Source: Sulfurovum sp. (GTDB lineage Bacteria > Campylobacterota > Campylobacteria > Campylobacterales > Sulfurovaceae). From it: DNA of 64,000 nt. The stretch lies in the NCBI GenBank assembly GCA_027081115.1, contig JALWLD010000054.1, forward strand, positions 1 to 64,000, in the 5' to 3' direction. The notes under the pieces are model-generated. The model searched no databases. It was not told the origin of the DNA and saw only the letters and a program-made list of their open reading frames with translations. The position numbers were made by a program, and so were the translations under genes. Positions within the stretch are counted from its first letter, which is position 1; each line of letters opens with the position of its first letter. This document shows, piece after piece, positions 61,220-64,000 of this stretch.

Positions 61220-64000
61220 TTGTCTATTACAGAAACAATTAAATCACTTTTAAATGAACGTATATTGGTCATAGATGGGGCCATGGGGACACAGATACAA
61301 GATCTTGAAGTCCCTGCTGAAGCATGGATTGATGAAAAAGATGTGGATCAGGAGGGCTGTAATGAGCTTCTGAATGATACCGCTCCCGATATTATAAAAC
61401 GTATACATAAACGTTATGCTATGGCAGGTGCCGACCTTATAAAAACCAATACTTTTGGAACGATGCCCTGGGTACTCGATGAATACCAGATGGGGGAGCG
61501 TGCCTACGAACTCTCTAAAAAAGGGGCACAACTCGTTAAAGAGATCTGTGATGAATACAGTACCCAGAAAGAACCTCGCTTTGTTTTAGGATCCATAGGG
61601 CCAGGAACCAAACTTCCCTCTTTGGGACATATACATTATGATGAGATGTATGAGGGGTATAAACTTTGTGCTTTGGGACTCATAGATGGTGGTTGTGATA
61701 TTTTCCTTTTAGAGACTTGTCAAGATCCGTTACAGATAAAAGCAGCTATCCATGCCTGTCACGATGCCAGCAGTGAACGTGCGGTTGAAGTACCTGTTAT
61801 GGTCTCTGTGACTATTGAGCTTTCTGGTTCTATGCTTATTGGTACGGATGCTACTACTATTGTGACTATTCTTGAGCCGTTTGATATTTTATCTTTAGGG
61901 TTTAACTGTGGAACGGGGCCTGATCAGGTAAAAAAACATCTTAAAACACTCTCAGAGTTATGTGCTATTCCCATATCTGTACATGCCAATGCGGGGCTTC
62001 CCCAAAACAGAGGAGGATATACCTATTATCCGATGGGTCCGGATGAATTTACCGATAAGCAGTTGGAGTTCACTGCGTTTAGCGGGGTAAGTTTTCTAGG
62101 TGGATGTTGTGGTACAACACCTCAGCATATACAAGCACTTAAAAAAGCAGTAGCGACTATGAAGCCTAAAGCACCTAGTGGATATGTAGAACCAAGTATT
62201 GCTTCACTCTTTAACACTACTGCACTTTTTCAAGAGCCGGCACCTCTTCTCATTGGTGAGCGTTCTAACTCTACGGGTTCTAAAGCCTTTAGAGAACTCA
62301 TTATTGAAGGTGACTATGAAGGTACGCTACAAGTAGGACAGGCACAGGTACGTGATGGTGCACACTGTCTCGATGTCAACGTTGAGTTTGCAGGACGTGA
62401 TGGTGCAAAAGATATGAAAGCGGTAATGGAGCTTTACAACCAGAAAATACCTCTACCTCTCATGCCCGATGCGACACGTGTACACACGATGGAAGAGGGC
62501 TTGAAGTGCATCGGTGGAAAACCCATCATCAACTCTGTAAACCTTGAAGACGGCGTTGAGAAGTTTCATGCCATCTGTAAGCTTGCGAAGAAGTTTGGTA
62601 CGGCTCTAGTTTGTCTAACCATAGACGAAGTAGGTATGGCTAAAACCAAAGAGGACAAAGTAGCACAGGCAGAACGTATGTATGACATGGCAGTCAATGG
62701 TCATGGCATAGACCCACGCAATCTCATCTTCGATGTACTTACTTTTACGGTAGGCTCTGGTGACTTAGAGTATCGTGATGCAGCCATTCAGACACTTGAA
62801 GCCATACGTGAGTTGCATAAGCGTCACCCTGAGGTAGGTTCTACGCTGGGGCTTTCTAACATCTCTTTTGGGCTAGATGTGAATGCAAGACGTTACCTAA
62901 ACTCAGTCTTTTTACACCATTGTTTACAAGCAGGGCTTACGACGGTTATTATCAATGTTAAGCACATTATACCTCTTGCTAAGATGAGTGAGGAAGACAA
63001 GGCAGTTTGTGAAGAGTTGCTCTTTAATCCAGATGATCAGTCACTCTTTAAGTTTATAGACCATTTTGCAGATGCAGTCATAGAAGATGAAGGTGCAGAT
63101 GAAGCGTACGAAGCGATGTCTCATGAAGAGAAGATAGCCAAACTTCTTCTAGATGGTGACAAAGAGCGTATGATACCACTTGTGGAAGAGGCACGCCATG
63201 AGATAAACCCAGATACTATCGTCAATGAGATACTTATAGACGCTATGAAAGTGGTAGGAGAGCTCTTTGGTTCGGGACAGATGCAACTGCCGTTTGTACT
63301 TCAGTCAGCGGAGACTATGAAGACAACGGTGGACTACCTAAATCCATACCTTACGAAACAAGAGAAAGACACAGATACTACGTTGGTCATAGGAACAGTA
63401 AAAGGGGATGTGCATGATGTTGGTAAAAATCTTGTAGACATCATCCTCTCTAACAATGGTTATAAAGTCGTTAATGTAGGGATAAAAACAGACCTTCAAG
63501 AGTACCTAGATGTGGTTGAACGTCAGTCCATCCAAGCCATAGGTATGTCTGGACTACTGGTAAAGTCTACTGCAGTGATGAAAGACAACCTTGAAGCTAT
63601 GGCCCAGATGGGTATGACTATTCCTGTACTCTTAGGTGGTGCAGCACTGACGCGTAGTTTTGTCGATGATTTTTGCCGTCCTATCTACAAAGGGCCTATT
63701 TTTTATTGTCGTGATGCTTTTGATGGTGTGATCGCCATGGGTAGAATAGAAAAATACAATGAAGACAACTCTGTGGGGCTTGATACACGTATGGCTGGAG
63801 ATATGGTTAAACGTGAGAAGAAGGTGAAAAAAGAGGTCATCATTCCTCCTTTTGAAGAGATCAAAATGCCCCAAAAGGTAGAGATACCTACGCCTCCTTT
63901 CTGGGGGAGAAGAGTACTTCAAAAAGAGGATCTCGACCTCAATATGGTCTTTGACTGGGTCAATCAAAAAACAGTGATCAAGATGCACTGGGGCTATAAG
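61220..64000 (+). CDS. metH: cobalamin-dependent methionine synthase, 3' part off the window
   Basis: 927 codons to the right edge, no stop. The start is TTG at 61220 with AAGGGG 6 nt upstream; no ATG precedes the conserved GAMGT. Homocysteine domain (about 1-320) with zinc Cys in FNCG and GGCCGT; pterin domain (about 340-600) with ERSNSTGSKAFREL and DVNVEF; B12 domain with the cobalt-binding His in DVHDVGKN near 733-740. The activation domain has begun at the edge. Transfers methyl from methyl-tetrahydrofolate to homocysteine. No cobalamin riboswitch was seen upstream. Confidence 0.97.
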   Translation, partial: MSITETIKSLLNERILVIDGAMGTQIQDLEVPAEAWIDEKDVDQEGCNELLNDTAPDIIKRIHKRYAMAGADLIKTNTFGTMPWVLDEYQMGERAYELSKKGAQLVKEICDEYSTQKEPRFVLGSIGPGTKLPSLGHIHYDEMYEGYKLCALGLIDGGCDIFLLETCQDPLQIKAAIHACHDASSERAVEVPVMVSVTIELSGSMLIGTDATTIVTILEPFDILSLGFNCGTGPDQVKKHLKTLSELCAIPISVHANAGLPQNRGGYTYYPMGPDEFTDKQLEFTAFSGVSFLGGCCGTTPQHIQALKKAVATMKPKAPSGYVEPSIASLFNTTALFQEPAPLLIGERSNSTGSKAFRELIIEGDYEGTLQVGQAQVRDGAHCLDVNVEFAGRDGAKDMKAVMELYNQKIPLPLMPDATRVHTMEEGLKCIGGKPIINSVNLEDGVEKFHAICKLAKKFGTALVCLTIDEVGMAKTKEDKVAQAERMYDMAVNGHGIDPRNLIFDVLTFTVGSGDLEYRDAAIQTLEAIRELHKRHPEVGSTLGLSNISFGLDVNARRYLNSVFLHHCLQAGLTTVIINVKHIIPLAKMSEEDKAVCEELLFNPDDQSLFKFIDHFADAVIEDEGADEAYEAMSHEEKIAKLLLDGDKERMIPLVEEARHEINPDTIVNEILIDAMKVVGELFGSGQMQLPFVLQSAETMKTTVDYLNPYLTKQEKDTDTTLVIGTVKGDVHDVGKNLVDIILSNNGYKVVNVGIKTDLQEYLDVVERQSIQAIGMSGLLVKSTAVMKDNLEAMAQMGMTIPVLLGGAALTRSFVDDFCRPIYKGPIFYCRDAFDGVIAMGRIEKYNEDNSVGLDTRMAGDMVKREKKVKKEVIIPPFEEIKMPQKVEIPTPPFWGRRVLQKEDLDLNMVFDWVNQKTVIKMHWGYK

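Noticed and set aside
1-64000. rRNA, tRNA, insertion sequences or prophage
   Set aside because: No tRNA-like cloverleaf with a CCA end, no rRNA stretch, no transposase or integrase and no flanking direct repeats were seen in any intergenic region.

Overview
The window looks like a chromosomal segment of a low-G+C Campylobacterota (epsilonproteobacterial) chemolithotroph, most like the Sulfurovum/Sulfurimonas group. This is inferred from protein style, the multihaem cytochromes, the tandem DUF1538 protein beside carbonic anhydrase and SulP transporters, ApbE/FMN chemistry and abundant two-component and c-di-GMP functions. No rRNA, tRNA, CRISPR array, insertion sequence or prophage was seen. 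Gene order looks like core chromosome with a few accessory islands.

Layout. 1-2.7 kb: a c-di-GMP riboswitch leaving the left edge, DUF2059 protein, DHH phosphoesterase, Rrf2 regulator, rpsO. 2.8-7.4 kb: PAS-GGDEF-EAL protein, divergent from grpE-dnaK, whose promoter overlaps a HAIR-like HspR site. 7.5-11.1 kb: outer-membrane D15 protein, chorismate mutase, two-component pair. 11.1-21 kb: probable inorganic-carbon island (CBS, PII-like and DUF1538 proteins; carbonic anhydrase + SulP; second SulP), with a duplicated small secreted protein and a vestige of a second carbonic anhydrase start, interrupted by a pentahaem cytochrome and an outer-membrane protein. 21.2-28.7 kb: porin, FMN-binding protein, two small membrane proteins, ApbE, YyaL and DsbD (flavinylation/thiol redox). 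28.8-33.6 kb: CvfB-like, YidB-like, nuclease-family, HemJ, DUF2231 and cytochrome c genes.

33.6-40.1 kb is the most unusual part. A 22-bp tandem repeat and a c-di-GMP-I-type riboswitch with an apparent RBS-sequestering hairpin precede five co-directional genes: four secreted PilJ-N/NarX-P-box-like proteins (the last degenerate), then a 1017-residue NIT-domain hybrid histidine kinase. I read this as a putative anion (nitrate/nitrite-like) sensing system with free periplasmic receptors under c-di-GMP control.

40.1-47.1 kb: tightly packed housekeeping operon glmU-coaBC-uppS-prepilin peptidase-LptF/G-truA, then trmA. 47.1-51.3 kb: gene-poor stretch with an outer-membrane-protein relic, pentahaem lipoprotein cytochrome, methyltransferase. 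51.5-60.4 kb: small basic protein, CoA-binding protein, mnmH, ilvA, ppx, an ODP-like metallo-beta-lactamase/winged-helix fusion, ilvB-ilvH, lpxD and a conserved small protein. 60.4-64 kb: PAS protein led by another c-di-GMP riboswitch, with a G9 tract at its 3' end, and the first 927 codons of metH.

Three c-di-GMP-I-type riboswitches plus one GGDEF-EAL enzyme in 64 kb suggest that second messenger is a main control layer here. Functions are assigned by reading sequences without database searches.
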